Below the pieces are notes generated by a model. The model was given only the letters and a program-made list of their open reading frames with translations, ran no database searches and was not told the DNA's origin. From Tillus elongatus (Eukaryota; Arthropoda; Insecta; Coleoptera; Cleridae): 64,000 nucleotides of DNA. The translations under genes and the position numbers were made by a program. The DNA is taken from the NCBI GenBank assembly GCA_964006375.1, contig OZ023266.1:66679403-66743402 (forward strand), given 5' to 3'. Shown one piece after another: positions 1 to 13,520 of this stretch (its first letter is position 1; every line of letters begins with the position of its first letter).

Positions 1-78
<78 letters not shown>

Positions 79-1190
79 CACACCGATAACTCAAAAAATA
101 ATGAGCCGATTTTGATCAAATTTGGCGAAAAAAATCCTTTTGCAAATGGCTTGGATGAGTTCGTTAGTCAGGAAAATCTGCCCTGGTTTTCCCGGAAAAT
201 TTTGTGTTTTCTTTCGAAAAAAAATTATATCTCCGGAATTAACAAAGTAAGGGCAACCAAATTTGGTGCGCAGGTTTACATCCTTATAGGTAAGTGACCT
301 ACCAAAATTTAGCTATGTAGGTCAAAAGACAAAAAGTTATAGGCATTTAAAAATAAATAAATTGGGGTTTTCCTCAAAACGTCAAAGTGGCGATTTAAAA
401 TGTCAAAATTGGCAACATTTAGGCAAATAACTTAAATCTAATACGGGCTATAGAAATAAAATGTCTCAAGAGGGATGTTTTACAAACCCTAAAGTCTTAG
501 TTTCAACCGTCATTGTCCTTCATTTTACTAAAATATTTGCAGAAAATTCATTTCAAATAGACCCTTTCTCTGATGCTTGGCAGTAGCCTTAGCTATAGAG
601 TTTATCATTTAATGGTATATAATTTTTGTCGAATTTTCGTAAAAAATTAATAAAGCTCAATATATCCGTTATTATATAAGATATGAAGAAAATTTGTATA
701 TATTAATTATAGGGTGTCTTGAGCTACATCTTAAAATAATATTTCTGCAATCACAGGCTGGCCCATAAGTCGTTGGTGATACAAATTTCCTTTTTTTAAT
801 CAAACACGCCTTATGTTATTGCATTTTTGCATTTTCCATCGAAATATAATGCATGTTTGTAAGAAAATAAATTCTGGACGCAGCAAGTGCGTTATGGTAG
901 CGAATTTTGATCAAATGTTTCATATTTGAACAGCTCAATTTGCTATTAACCTATAAGGTTGACCAAGAAACGTGTTTTTTCGGGAACATTTTAAGTTTAC
1001 TTTTGGAAATTTTTGTACATTTTCACACAATAAAGTTATTTTAATGGAACATGGCACATTGTTTTTACTATATAGGTTATACTAGTAACCAACTTTGATG
1101 CCTGCTTTCTTAAAAAAACACACATATTTGTTATTAAAAAGATTTTTATGAAAATTCACTACCATAACGCACTTGCTGCGTCCAGAATTT
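1..1190 (+). repeat. AT-cored dispersed element, long form, 5' end cut by window
   Basis: An (AT)n tract (about 1-72) is followed by a roughly 1.1-kb non-coding body that recurs in the same order at 59830-61035 (+) and reversed at 38570-39600 and 10377-11830. The body ends in a 310-bp module (875-1185) bounded by inverted copies of GGACGCAGCAAGTGCGT. No coding potential is seen. It looks like a non-autonomous element; the class is unknown. Confidence 0.75.
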
Positions 1191-1195
1191 TTTAT

Positions 1196-2407
1196 TTATA
1201 TGTTCAAGTCATATCGATAACTCAAACAATAATGGGCAGATTTTGATCAAATTGGTGAGTACCTTGCCTTCGCAAGTGGCTTGCGTAGGTTTGTTAGTAA
1301 GGAAAATTGTCCCGTTTTCCAGGGAGATTCTGCATTTTCCTTCGGAAAATTCTTATATCCGGAAATAAAAAAGTTGTGGCAACCAAATTTGGTACAGGGT
1401 TTAGGTTATAAAAAGTAAACTATCAACCAAAACTTAAGTCAGTAAGTTAGAAGACAAAAAAGTTCTAGGCATTTAAAGAAGACAATTTTGGGTTTTTCTT
1501 CATCAAAATCGCGATTTGAAACGTCAAAATCGGCAACATTTAGACAAAGAACTTGCAACGAATGCGGGTTTAGTAGAGAAAATGTAGCATGTAAAATGTA
1601 TTTCACGAAGCCTTAAGTTTCAGCTTCAACCGTCATTGTCCTTTATTTCATTAAAATCAGAAAACTCATTTCAAATAAACACTTTCTGATGCTTTGGCAG
1701 TAGTTTTAGTTATAGAGTTTATTGTTATAATTTATATAATTATGTCTATAATTTTTAGAGAATGTTCATAGAAAAAATTCGCTAATGAGAAGACTACCCC
1801 TTAGAACCCATATCCGGGGTTAGTTTCAGTTTTTATCTGTTTACATATATACACGCGACGCGTTTCTACGGTAAAGCTCAATATATCCGTTATTATACGA
1901 ATTACGAGAAACAATTGTATACGTTAATGATAGGGTGTTTTGAGCTGCATCTTAAAAAACTAATTTTACATTCACAGGCTGGCCCATAAGTCGTTGGTGG
2001 TACAATTTTCTTTTCTTTCTTATCGAACACCCCTTATATTATTTCATTTTTACCTTTTTCATCAAAATTAAATGCATGTTTGTAAGAAAATAAATTTGGG
2101 ACGCAGCAAGGGCGTTATGGTAGCGAACTTTCATTAAATACTTCAAATTTCAATAGCTTAATTTGCTATTAACCTAAGGTTCGTTGGCCAGGAAACCAGT
2201 TTTTTCGGGAACATTTTATGTTTATTTTAGGAAAATTTTTGTCAAATAATAAAGTTATTTAAATTAAATATGGTACCCTGTTTCTAGTATATACGTTATA
2301 ATTATAACCAAATTTGATGCATCCTTTCTGAAAAAAAAAAAATACATATTTGCTATTAAAAATATTTTTATGTAAATTCACTACCATAACGCACTTGCTG
2401 CGTCCAG
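1196..2407 (+). repeat. AT-cored element family, second copy without AT core
   Basis: Same body as the preceding copy, starting with the 'cgataactcaaacaataatg' segment. A short piece of the family's 5' part (about 1755-1850, with the 'acccatatccggggt' segment) lies inside it. The terminal 310-bp module with inverted ends spans 2098-2407. Two copies abut head to tail here. Confidence 0.65.
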
Positions 2408-2439
2408 ACTTTTTCATAATATTAGCTAAATTATTTTAC

Positions 2440-2965
2440 TACAGTTTTTATCTGTTTACAAGCATACAGGGTGATACATTTCAAAGGAAAAGCTCAAGAT
2501 AATTGTTATTATACAAAATACGAGAAAAAATTGTATACGTTAATTATAGGGTGTCTTGAGCTCTTATAAAATTATTTTGACAATCATACCTACATTTTTT
2601 TTCCGAACATCCATTATGTTATTACATTTTTGCATTTTTTATCGAAATATGATGCATGTTTATAAGAAAGTAGTTTTGGTAGCGCATTTTCATTAAATGC
2701 TTCAAATTTCAATAACTCAATTTGCTGTTAGGTAAGGTTCGTTGGCTGGGAAACCAGTTTTCTCGGAAAAATTTTAAATTTATTTTCGGCAAATTTTTGT
2801 GCATTTTCAGGCAATAAATTATTTTGATAAAATATGGTTACATTGTTTCTACTATATAGGTTATACCGGTATTCAAATTGATGCCTGATTGCATTAAATA
2901 AACATATTTGCTATTAAAAACATTTTTAGAAAAATTCACTTCCGTAACGCACTTGCTGCATCCAG
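2440..2965 (+). repeat. AT-cored element family, truncated third copy
   Basis: Contains the 'attatagggtgtcttgagc' segment and most of the terminal 310-bp module. The left inverted end is lost and the right end is mutated (gcacttgctgcatccag). Confidence 0.55.
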
Positions 2966-3971
2966 GGTTTTTTAAATTTTCCAGGTGGGAAGTTTTAAGT
3001 GGCATATCCTGTATACGAATTAGGTAGAACTGGATTTCAGGTGAACATGGTTATTAATGTTATTTTTAATGGAAGTGATTTGTATCATTTCTTAATTCCT
3101 ATTACTGTCATACATTAAGAACACAATTCTTCTAATAATAAAATTCAATTTATGTCTGTACTTAATAAGGCAGCGCAATTATTGCAAAATTACTGGTTGA
3201 CACAACTGAGCCTGCAGGTCTCCAGATCCAATTTGGTATATATCTAGCATTTATTTACACTAATTGTGTCGTGTTTTATTAAAAAAGACTGTGGGAAGGA
3301 ATGTAAGGAATGCCACCGCTATTGTTTCCAGCCAAGTCAACCATAATGACCGGAAACTTGAAAGATCCAAGTCCAATAGGTGCACCCCGCTAAAGGAAAT
3401 TAACTGTACGCTATAATGCAGTGTTCAAGATGTTATTCAAATCGGTCGGGGTTTTTTGTTATTGTTTGACGGACGTACTTCTTTCACACCAGTTAACTGA
3501 TTTATTTTAATGCTTTTAGATCATCAAACAAAAAATAAAACCTTGCAGTTGCATCTGATCAACAAGAATGTTCTTCCGCTGTGAGGCTTCCAAATAATGG
3601 TTAAAACAAGAAATTCTAGATAACTTGAATCAGCAAACAAACCTCCAAATTCTAGAAACATTTTTTTTTTAGATTGTAGGTACATATTAATTGTACGATT
3701 CTGTTATAAAGAAATTACGCGTGCGTGATAAAATCATAGAGTATTTCTCTCGTATTATTAGAATCGCCAAAATTGAACACCTGATACATTGAGATTCAGT
3801 TAGCGAAAGTAGCCGATGTTTGGTTAAAATAGAGTTTTTTAGCGAATTTTCGTCAAAACTTCGCTTATTGAGAGTGCAGTGTAAGATCAACTTCAAATAT
3901 AATGTTTCTCTTCCTCTCTCTCTTTCTATCTCTCTCTCTCTCTCTCTCTCTCTAACTCTCTCCAAATATAT
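2966..3971. other. Non-coding AT-rich stretch with a (CT)n tract
   Basis: No credible gene. A polypyrimidine (CT)n microsatellite lies at 3907-3962. Short open frames across it are low-complexity artefacts. Confidence 0.5.
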
Positions 3972-4639
3972 GTACAGTGTGTCAAAGATAAGGAGGGCCA
4001 CTATGGGGATCTCCAAAACGGTAGCAGATACAAACTTGGTTAAATGAGGTCAAAAGCGCAACAAAATGGCTGTTAGACATCTCCAAAAAAAATTTGGTTT
4101 TTGAGATATTTTGAAAAAATGTCTTTTTTCAATTTTACATATTATTTTTTTTCTGGCCTAAATGGTGGACCTACACCAATACCGATGACACTTCTCCACA
4201 GCAACTTTTCATTTCCTTTAACGTAGCATTGCTACTTTTTTAATCCGACGATTCGTCTTTCATCAACTTTATTTTTAAATAAGGCTCTCATTTTCTGATA
4301 TGATATTCTGAAAGCCCTTTTTATTCCAAATTTTGCGATGTGTTACACTTTGTGGTTGAGTACCATTTTAGTCTTTCCTTCTACCTTAATCAAGAAAATT
4401 CCTATTATGGACCTGTAGATAGCTTTTAAACTTAAGTACTAAACAACCAGCTATATCAATGAACACTTTATGTCATTTAGGCGTTTAATAATAATCCAAT
4501 GGACGAATTGAGGCAATAATTTAATCGAATAAATACAGAAGAAATAAAATTACATTACCAGAAGTCATAAACATTAAGAAAACACCAAACAAATACGAAA
4601 AAAACAACTAAATTTAGAAGATATGTTCAAATAAACTTC
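3972..4639. other. AT-rich stretch, possible 3' flank of the mariner relic
   Basis: Begins with 'tacagtgtgtcaaagataag', which looks like a Tc1/mariner terminus next to a TA. No matching opposite end was found because the 5' side of the neighbouring relic runs into a LINE at about 5530. No gene is seen. Confidence 0.25.
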
Positions 4640-5492
4640 CACTATTTTCCAAGCACAAATATCACCTCCTAACTGTCGATTCTAAAATTCTTGTCAACAT
4701 TTGTGGAGTAATACTGGCAAATGCTTCCAGAACTAGCCTCCTAAGATCTTGTTGTGTAAAGCAATTTTGCTGATCTACATGATTCTTAACGTATCTCCAT
4801 ACGAAGAAATCAAGCGGGGCTATATCTGGTGAATGCGCTTGCCAGGGTGTTTACGAATACGTGCTGACTACCTTATCTGGGAATCTTCTTGAAAGATATT
4901 CCCAAACGGCTCTGGAATTATGTGCAGGTCGTATCCAACAGTTACGAGGTCTCTTCAGAGGCATGCTATTGAGACCATCCTCTAAATAATTTTATAGCAA
5001 AAGAACGTAGCGCTCTGATGTTAAGGTATGGTGGTAAAGAAACGGTCCTACAATCGTTGCACCGAAGACACCAGCCCACATATTGAACGCAAAACGATGT
5101 TGACGCCTCGACGTTTTATTTGAGTGTTGATTGGTTTCAGACCAATAATGAAAATTTCTTCTATTGAAAATACCATTATTCGTAATCATGCTTTCATCAG
5201 ACCATATTATTTGACATGGAAAATTAAACTTGTCCTGGCATTTTCTTGTGTACCATTCACAGAATGAGCGACGTCGTTCTACATCACATGGTCTGAGTCC
5301 TCGACAAATGATATGCTTGTAAAGATGTAATTTTTGTTTTCGTAAAATAAAATGTGCCGTTGATTTTGATATACCAACGTTTCGTTTGATCCGCCGGACG
5401 GATATACCGGGATCATCAGTAAATGCTAACAAAACATTATGTATTGCTTCCTCATTGCTAGACTTTTGCCGAGAAACTACTAAAAGAGCCAT
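4640..5492 (-). pseudogene. Mariner-type (rosa-like) transposase relic
   Basis: A transposase of the IS630/Tc1/mariner superfamily, which cuts and pastes DNA at TA sites. The frame opens with an ATG at 5492 and runs about 166 residues. It has an N-terminal helix-turn-helix region (GISVRRIKRNVGISKSTAHF), the linker that follows, and the first catalytic aspartate in IIWSDES. A stop then breaks it at about 4992. Downstream the C-terminal half continues in shifted frames: the second catalytic site reads CWIRPAH instead of a QDGAPAH-like motif, so its aspartate is lost, and the third block survives as SPDIAPLDFFVW. Spacing is close to DD41D once the frameshift is allowed for. Clearly inactive. It is truncated upstream near the LINE at 5530. 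Confidence 0.8.
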
Positions 5493-5529
5493 ATGTTTTA
5501 AGATTTGTCACTAATTTGCTATATCCTTT

Positions 5530-7775
5530 TATTTGTGTGGGCGCATACGTCCGTAGCAATCTACCATGCACAAGACTCCCCAATTTAGATGCTGGAAGAG
5601 AGGCATACTTCGGATGAGACTCTCTCTCAGGGCTGCAACTAAATTCATCTGTTTCATTTACCGGTCACCTTCTGACAACAACTTTGTCCAGCTCTTCGAC
5701 TACCTTTCTGAAAAAAACTGAACATCTGACTTCTGAACATGCTGCCTCCGAGGTCACTATTTTCGGTGACTTCAATGTCCATAATAAGGAATGGCTAGGA
5801 TCTTCAAAACCCGATCCAAAAGGGAGAGCACTGGTTCTCTAAATCATGTGACAAGGCCAGCCTTGGAAAGGTCAAAGCTCACAAAATGCTTTTACACAAT
5901 CCCAGTCAAAAAAACCGTCAAGAATTTAACGACGCAAGAAACTGCTATGTCCGCATTCTTTATAAGGCAAAAAACTCGTTTAATAACCACATCAAAAACA
6001 AAGTCCTCTCAAGCTTCAACGGCAGAAAACCCTTCTGGACTCTTGCTAAATCTATTGAGAATAATTTTTGCCAGAGCACGTTCCCACCTCTTGTTTTAGG
6101 GGATGAAATTGTTTCTACCGCCCTGGGCAAGGCTGAACTTTTTGCCTCGTTGTTCGCCGGTAATTCTACTCTCAATCCACCTCCAAATGTTTAACCACCA
6201 ACAGTCTCCAGGTCGCACATAAAATGACGGACATCATTTTCAAAACTAAAAAGGTACGAAAGATGCTCTCTTCTCTTAATACCAGGAAAGCCTCTGGCCT
6301 TGACGAGATCCCAGTAATTGTTCTCAAAAAGTGCGCACCAGAACTTGCTCCTGTGCTGACTCGTCTGTTTCAGACATCTTACAATAGAGGCATATTCCCT
6401 AGTAACTGGAAAACTGCTCGACTACAACCCGTCCCCAAGAAACGATCCAAAGCGCTTCCTAGCAACTACAGGCTTATTTCTCTCGTTTCAGTCCTCTCTA
6501 AAGTGATGGAAAAGTATGTACACCGAATTATTAAAACTTGTTGAAAAACACAGTCTAATCCACAACAGGCAGTATGGATACCGTCAGCGCAGATCAACTG
6601 CCGACCTCCTTTCCTTTGTCACCCATTCTTAGAACAAGTCTATGGAACTAATCGGTGAATCCCAGATTATCGCTCTAGACATATCCAAAGCATTCGACCA
6701 TGGCTTACCATCAAAACTCTGTACCTGGACAGCAAATTTCCTCTCCAACTGGAGCATTTCTGTTGTCGTGGATGGCCATTCCTCTAAATTGTATCCAATT
6801 AATGCAGGAGCTCCTCAAGGTTCAGCTTTTAGCCCCTACTTTGTTTCTTCTCCACATTAATGACCTCCTTTCTAGCACATCCAACCCAATTCACAGTTAC
6901 GCGAACAACAGTACCCTCCAATCAAATATACAATATTTTAAGCCTGTCTCTTTAGCCCAATTGGATGAAAATCTCAGACTCACGGAGGGTTCCCTCTCCG
7001 TGGATCTCCAAAAAATATTGGACTGGGGAAGTAGAAATCTTGTGCAATTCAACAACAACAAATCTCAGTCTTGCCTTTTATCTCATAAGAGATACACCAG
7101 CCCTAGACCCATCACAATGAACAACCAAGTTATTCAAAGTAATGAGTCCTTTTCTCTTGTTGGCATTCTTGTGGATCGAAATCTCAATTGGCACCAACAT
7201 GTCACATCAATTGCGGAAGCGGATGCTAAGAAATTAGGTTTCCTCTTCCGGGCTCGCAAATACTTTTCACCAGCTAATCTCTATACCTTATATACTTCAC
7301 AGATAAGGCAAAACGTCGAATACTGCTTCCACATCTGGGGTGCCGCTGCCGCTTCTACGCTCGCTATCCTGGACCCCATTCAGAAGAGAGCTATACGTCT
7401 CATCAGTGACCCTACCCTCACCCAAAGGCTGCCATCCCTTGGCCACCGACGTGCAAGGGCACTGCTCGGAGGAACTTTCTTCCATAGTTCCTCCACCTAC
7501 TGCCCCTAACAGATCTACCAGGGGAACAGAGCGAATGCACCCTTTTACTATCCAGGTCACCAGACATAGAACATCTTGTTATGCCCGCTCTTTTGTCCCG
7601 AGGAGTTCCAAGTTGTGGAATTCGTTGCCGACACATGTTTTTTCTTCTCCTCCGAACCCCGAAACCTTCAAGTCCAGAATTAACAAGTTGCCTCTTTCCT
7701 CCTTGTCGACACCCACGGTACAATAGTATTTAGGCTGTGAACCCTCGTGGTGTGTTGTTGAAATAAAATAAAAAC
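5530..7775 (+). mobile_element. Jockey/CR1-like non-LTR retrotransposon, decayed copy
   Basis: A LINE reading left to right: endonuclease remnant, reverse transcriptase, then the 3' tail 'gtggtgtgttgttgaaataa' and an A-rich end. A 5'-truncated sister copy lies at 30397-31395 and a tail-only copy at 50930-50990 on the opposite strand. The 5' part of the element, including any ORF1, is missing. Confidence 0.85.
5590..7726 (+). pseudogene. LINE endonuclease-reverse transcriptase pseudogene
   Basis: Encodes the remains of an ORF2 polyprotein that would nick target DNA and copy element RNA into it. Visible parts in order: an APE-type endonuclease block with GDFNVHNKEW at about 5768-5800; a linker in several frames; RT fingers at 6224-6544 (KASGLDEIP, then the SNYRLISLVSVLSKVMEKYV block, ending in a stop); the palm with ALDISKAFDH and GAPQGSAFSP at 6640-6840; then HINDLL and, where YADD is expected, YANN at about 6900. 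Both catalytic aspartates of that box are replaced. The post-RT region runs to SFVPRSSKLWNSLP near 7610. At least four frameshifts or stops separate the pieces, so this copy cannot work. The sister copy at 30421-31341 keeps an aspartate pair (YADD) and is better preserved. Confidence 0.85.
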
Positions 7776-8570
7776 TTTGGCTGTCTTCTTTCCGGATATT
7801 TCTGCAAACACATACACTCCACAACACAACAATTTCGGTTGGATGACATGAAATATGCCAACATGTCAAACTTTTCTTCGTTAGGAAACATATTTACTAG
7901 AAACAATTACTAATTATTACACAATAAATTAAACAAGAAACTAATGTGTCAAAAATGTATGTTACTGTCAATCCAAATACGGTTGTTGTCACGTCCATTT
8001 ACTTTCCAAAGCACACTTTTGCTTTTTAATTCAGGTTTATTTGTTCTGTGTTTAAAACTAGATGACACAAAATCCATTTTTGTTTTTTCCAAAGCTAATA
8101 AGTCTTGAAACAATGTCTTACCAAATTTTGACAGGCTGCAATACATTGGATCTATGCCACGCCGGGAAATTTTAGCGCTTACCTCGTATATGTTTTAAGT
8201 TTTTTAAATAAAAGAAATTTTCACAAATATAAATGATAAACTCCAACATCTAGTAAATGCAATATTGCAGTAGCACATGAAACATAATTAACAGTTTTGA
8301 GAGGAGCATAAACTTCGTTCATGGATGTACAACTATACTTACTGTATCATTTCATAACTGGCAGATGTTTTATTTGAGAAGAGAGTAAATATATGAAATT
8401 ACCTGAAATGTAACTATATAAATACATACGTGGGTAATATATACGTATTGTCCCAACAATAGGATAAGTTCATTGTAATTGCATCTTACTGTACATCAGG
8501 TTGTCTGGTCATTGACTGATGTTTTGTATAAATGTAAATTGGTGAGATCCTATAAAACCTGAAAAAACTC
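7776..8570. other. Non-coding AT-rich stretch
   Basis: No gene, RNA or recognisable element seen; only short chance open frames. Confidence 0.5.
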
Positions 8571-9262
<692 letters not shown>

Positions 9263-9734
9263 TAATATCCCGTCAATTTAAATTAGGCAATAACTCTGCT
9301 TTGTCCATTTGACGGCATCCGTTACAGGAAATTATTTCGTTTTCATGGTAACACCAGTTGCAGTTAAAGTCCAGTTCGTCAAAGTAAATTAGGAATCAAT
9401 GGCGTAATTGCATCTCAGTTTTTATTTGTTTTCACATTCTATACACGTTTACTTTAATTACTGTATTTAGCTGGTATTTTAGTAGCTAAAATCTTCAAAA
9501 TTACGCACAGTTTCTTTGCTTTTAACTGGTAATAGCTTCATATAACTGTACTAATCATAATTAATAAGCCTTACCATTAGCATTTTTATTCGGCATTAAA
9601 AAATAAAACAATCTCAGTTACAGATTACAGCGTCTAACAGACTTGCGCAATAATATAAAATGTTCGGTTGCCTAGCAACAAGATACTACATCTCATATAA
9701 GCGATGTTTACGATACGCCTGGATATTAAAAAAT
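9263..9734. other. Non-coding spacer
   Basis: Unique-looking AT-rich sequence between two reversed AT-cored elements. No gene seen. Confidence 0.4.
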
Positions 9735-9998
9735 AAATGTTTCAAATTTGAATAGCTCCATTTTCTGTAAACCTAGAAAGCTCAACTTTGGCGCATAGTT
9801 AGGTCTTTCCCAAAGCAATACGTGCAGAAAATTTCATCGAAATATCTTTGTAATTTTCGGAGATTTTTTTTTTTAAGAAAACCCAAAATTTTCCCGGAAA
9901 ACCTTGTCCGATTTTCCTGGCTAACGAACTCATCCAAGCTATTAATAAAAGAAAGGAACTTGCCGAGTTTCAGTTGATTATTATTTGAGTTAGCGGTT

Positions 9999-10084
<86 letters not shown>

Positions 10085-10220
10085 ATATAAAAATCGAAAC
10101 TGACCCCGGATATGGGTTCTAGGGGCCCAAATTCGCGCTCATTTGAAGAAATTTTTGCAGTCTCACCATCGATACCTTTCTATTAGTGAATTTTTTAAAA
10201 TAAAAATTCACTAAAAACTG
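9735..10220 (-). repeat. AT-cored dispersed element, short form, 3' truncated
   Basis: AT core at about 10002-10081, the 'gaccccggatatgggttcta' segment at about 10100, and the 5' stem-loop at about 10185-10220. The CGCAGCAAG terminus is missing at the low-coordinate side. Confidence 0.65.
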
Positions 10221-10376
10221 AAAACTGTGTCTTTTAAATGCAGCCAATTGGTAAAAAAGTGCCAAATAAGCTAGTAAGGCTAGGTATATATACAACGAAA
10301 ACGGAGCTAAACATTTACATATATTGGTATCCCAATTGAAACTTCCCATCTGGAAAATATCGGAATTAAAAAAAGT

Positions 10377-11822
10377 CTTGACGCAGCAAGTGCGTTATGG
10401 TGGTGAATTTTCATAAAAATGGTTTTAATAGCAAATATGTATCTTTTTTAAGAAAGCAGGCATCAAATTTGGCTAATAGTATAATTTATAATCTATATAA
10501 TAGAAACGATGTGCCATGTTTTATCGAACTAACTTTATTGTTTTAAAATATACAAAACTTTCCGAAAGTAAATTTAAAGTGTTCCCAAAAAAACTGGTTT
10601 CTTGGTCAACCTTATAGGTTAATAGCAAATTGAGCTATTCAAATTTGAAGCAATTAATAAAAATTCGCCACCATAACGCACTTGCTGCGTCCCGAATTTC
10701 TTTTCTTACAAACATGCATTATATTCGATGGAAAATGCAAAAATGCAATAACATTAGGCATCTTCGATTAAAAAAAAAAAATTGTATCACCAACGACTTA
10801 TGGGCCATCCTGTGATTGTAGAAGTATTTTTCGAAGATGTAGCTCAAGACACCCAATAATTAATGTATACAATTTTTTTGTATCTTGTATAATAACGGAT
10901 ATATTGAGCTTTATTCATTTTTTATGAAAATTCGACAAAAATTATGTACCATTAAACGATAAACTCTGTTGGATTTTCATATTAAGCAAAGTTTCGTGTT
11001 TTTTCAATCACCCCCTGTATTATATTGACTTGGACAGTAGCTACCTGGAATTTTTTCTGAATATTGTCTGAAGGGTGTAAACCTGCTTTAGGTACCTGCG
11101 CACTACCACTTACCAGGATGAAAGGCATGCTGGTGAAGAATTTATAACATTATTGGTATTATTATTCTTGCGATCATAACGATCAGTTCAGTTTAAGTTT
11201 AGTACACCCTCTGTAATAGTGCAGCATTTCTGTAAATTTGTATGTAGAATAGATAAGTTAAGTTTATTCTTGACGTGTTCATTATTTAAATCACAACAAA
11301 CTCTATAGCTAAGGCTACTGCCAAAGCATCAGAGAAAGGGTCTATTTGAAATGAATTTTCTGGAAATATTTTAGTAAAATGAAGAGCAAAGACGGGTGAA
11401 GCTAAGACTTCAAGCTTTGCAAAATATTCTTCTTGAGACATTTTCTTTACAAAGCTCGTAATAGTTCCAGGTTCTTTGCCTGAATGTTGCCAATTTTGAC
11501 ATTTTAGATCGCGACTTTAAGGTCTCGAGGAAAACCCCAATTTATTTTTCTTTAAATGCCTAGAACTTTTTTGTCTTTTAACCAACAGAGCTAAATTTTG
11601 ATGCGTAATTCACCTTTAATGTTATAAAATCGCGCACCAAATTTGGTTGCCCTTATTTTGTTATTTCCGGAGAAATAATATTTTTTTTCGAAAGAAAACA
11701 CAAAATTTTTCGGGAAAACCTGGGCCGATTTTCCTGGGTAACGAACTTATCCAAGCCATCTACGAAAGGAAGGTACTCGCCGAATTTAATCAAAATCGGT
11801 CTATTATTTTTCAGTTATCGGT

Positions 11823-11911
<89 letters not shown>

Positions 11912-12035
11912 AAATTGAAACTGACCTCGGATATGTGTTCTAGGGGGCCTAATTAGCGCTCATTTGAAGAAATTTTTTCAAAATTCGAAAGTCGGGATCT
12001 CCTCATTAGTGAATTTTTTTAAAGAAAATTCACTA
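10377..12035 (-). repeat. AT-cored dispersed element, long form, with a nested insertion
   Basis: Reversed full-length copy. The 310-bp terminal module (gacgcagcaagtgcgt ... acgcacttgctgcgtc) is at 10377-10690, the body at 10690-11820, the AT core at about 11827-11905, and the 5' stem-loop ends at 12035, directly against the rosa-like element. A 330-bp insertion splits the body at 10968-11297. Confidence 0.7.
10968..11297. mobile_element. Nested 330-bp insertion with AAACTCT target duplication
   Basis: The host repeat reads 'gataaactct' on the left and resumes as 'caaactctatagctaagg' on the right. Uninterrupted relatives (for example near 39120-39135) show a single 'aaactctatag'. The 7-bp AAACTCT is therefore present at 10961-10967 and 11298-11304. 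The inserted DNA has no coding frame and no family I recognise. Confidence 0.5.
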
Positions 12036-13041
12036 AAAAGCCAAGACACGTCGACTTTGTTTTCAACTATTTCAGGAATATCTGTAGTTGGTTGCCGGCG
12101 AATCTTATAAAATAATAAGTATCGCCCATACAAAATTAATTTGCTACAGGAACTTAATGAAGACGACCTGATCGGCGTTTGCAGTTCTGTGAAGAAATGA
12201 GTGATCGTGGCAGCAGGAATCCAACCTTTTTGTACTCAATCTGTTTTTCGATGAATGTACATTCCAACTGAATGGCCAAGTCAACCGCCATGATTGCCGC
12301 TACTGGAGTGATGAAAGTCCAAGAACTTTGCGTGAGACTCATACGAAGCATCCGGGAAAATGGAATGTTTGGGCGGGGCATTATGAGAGACCACCTCAAA
12401 GGGTCTTTCTTCCTACCGAGAAATCTGGATGGAAACATGTATCTCCATCCACTGGAAACGCAGATCTACCCGACTATTGTGGAAATATTGGAAAATTAGA
12501 ACGCTTTGGTAGAAGATGATGTGTGGTTTGAACAGGATGCTGTTCTACCACATTATGACGCAGCTGTCCGTGATTTCAGAACGTTCCTAATCACTGGACA
12601 GGACGCTGAGATTTAATTGAGTGGCCTCCCAGATCTGCAGATTTAACACCCTTAGAGTTTTTTCCATGGGCACACTTGAAGTCGAAAATTTATGCAACAC
12701 GACTAAACTCACTTAAGAAGCTTCATCGGCGATTTGTTGAAGAATGTCGGCAGATAACGCCCGAAATGCTTCGAAATGTTCATTCGAATGAAGTGGAGCA
12801 AAGATTTTATTATTGTTGCGTTTTCTCCGGGTTCTGGATAAGTGAGACTTTAAATTTCAACAAAACAACTTTATTTACACTCTAAATATGGATACAATAA
12901 AATTTCTAGAATGTCTCTCTCATAAAACACTTAATTTACTGGCCTTACAATTACTAATCTGCACACAAGTTACTATACTGGAACTACAGTCTAACACTAT
13001 ACACTCATTACTGCTTGTTCAAGTCACTTCAACATTCTCTA

Positions 13042-13155
13042 ACTGAACTGAATTGGCTGGCTTGTTTTCGCGTTTATATACTCGCCGTACCTTCCATCAG
13101 GTTTCTGGAGCGTTCCATTCCAGAATGTTCCAGGACCTTCTTTTACTAGAAGGTT
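13042..13155 (-). promoter_or_regulatory. Core promoter with perfect heat-shock element
   Basis: On the minus strand, GGAACATTCTGGAA (13118-13131) is three alternating nGAAn units, a canonical heat-shock factor site, with further GAA/TTC units at 13103-13155. A TATATAAA box sits at 13073-13080 and TCAGT initiators at 13042-13051, giving TATA-to-start spacing of about 30 nt. The arrangement is that of an HSF-responsive arthropod promoter; activity is inferred. Confidence 0.65.
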
Positions 13156-13454
13156 CTGTGAATACAGATCGGTCCCGTGTGTATACAGGGGGATGTATAT
13201 ACAGGATGATCCAAATGTGGTCATCACTCCTATGTTACACAAGAGGTGTTTCTCGTAATATAAGATCTCTCTGCGTATACAGGGTGTAAGGGTTCTCTGC
13301 GCATACAGGGTTTATATACAGGGTGTTCGGACTGTGCAGACCTCAGTTATCCGTTCCGACGGGGTGCAAGTTTGTAACTTCGTTATTTCTGGTCCTAGAG
13401 GGTTGAGATTTCGCCTGTGGGGGGTCACCCCAGACACCCCAGGGGGTGGGGAGG

Positions 13455-13520
13455 CGGTGTTGCCAGATTGTGCAAAAATTCCCAGATGTTGGAAAAGTTC
13501 TGTAGATGTGGCAACACCGC
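13455..13520. repeat. Hairpin with 12-bp arms
   Basis: GCGGTGTTGCCA pairs with TGGCAACACCGC about 40 bases on. It is unusually GC-rich for this window and lies inside the insertion that splits the rosa-like transposase. Confidence 0.6.

Noticed and set aside
3687..4047. Arg/Glu- or Ser/Leu-rich open frames on both strands
   Set aside because: Produced by the (CT)n tract at 3907-3962.
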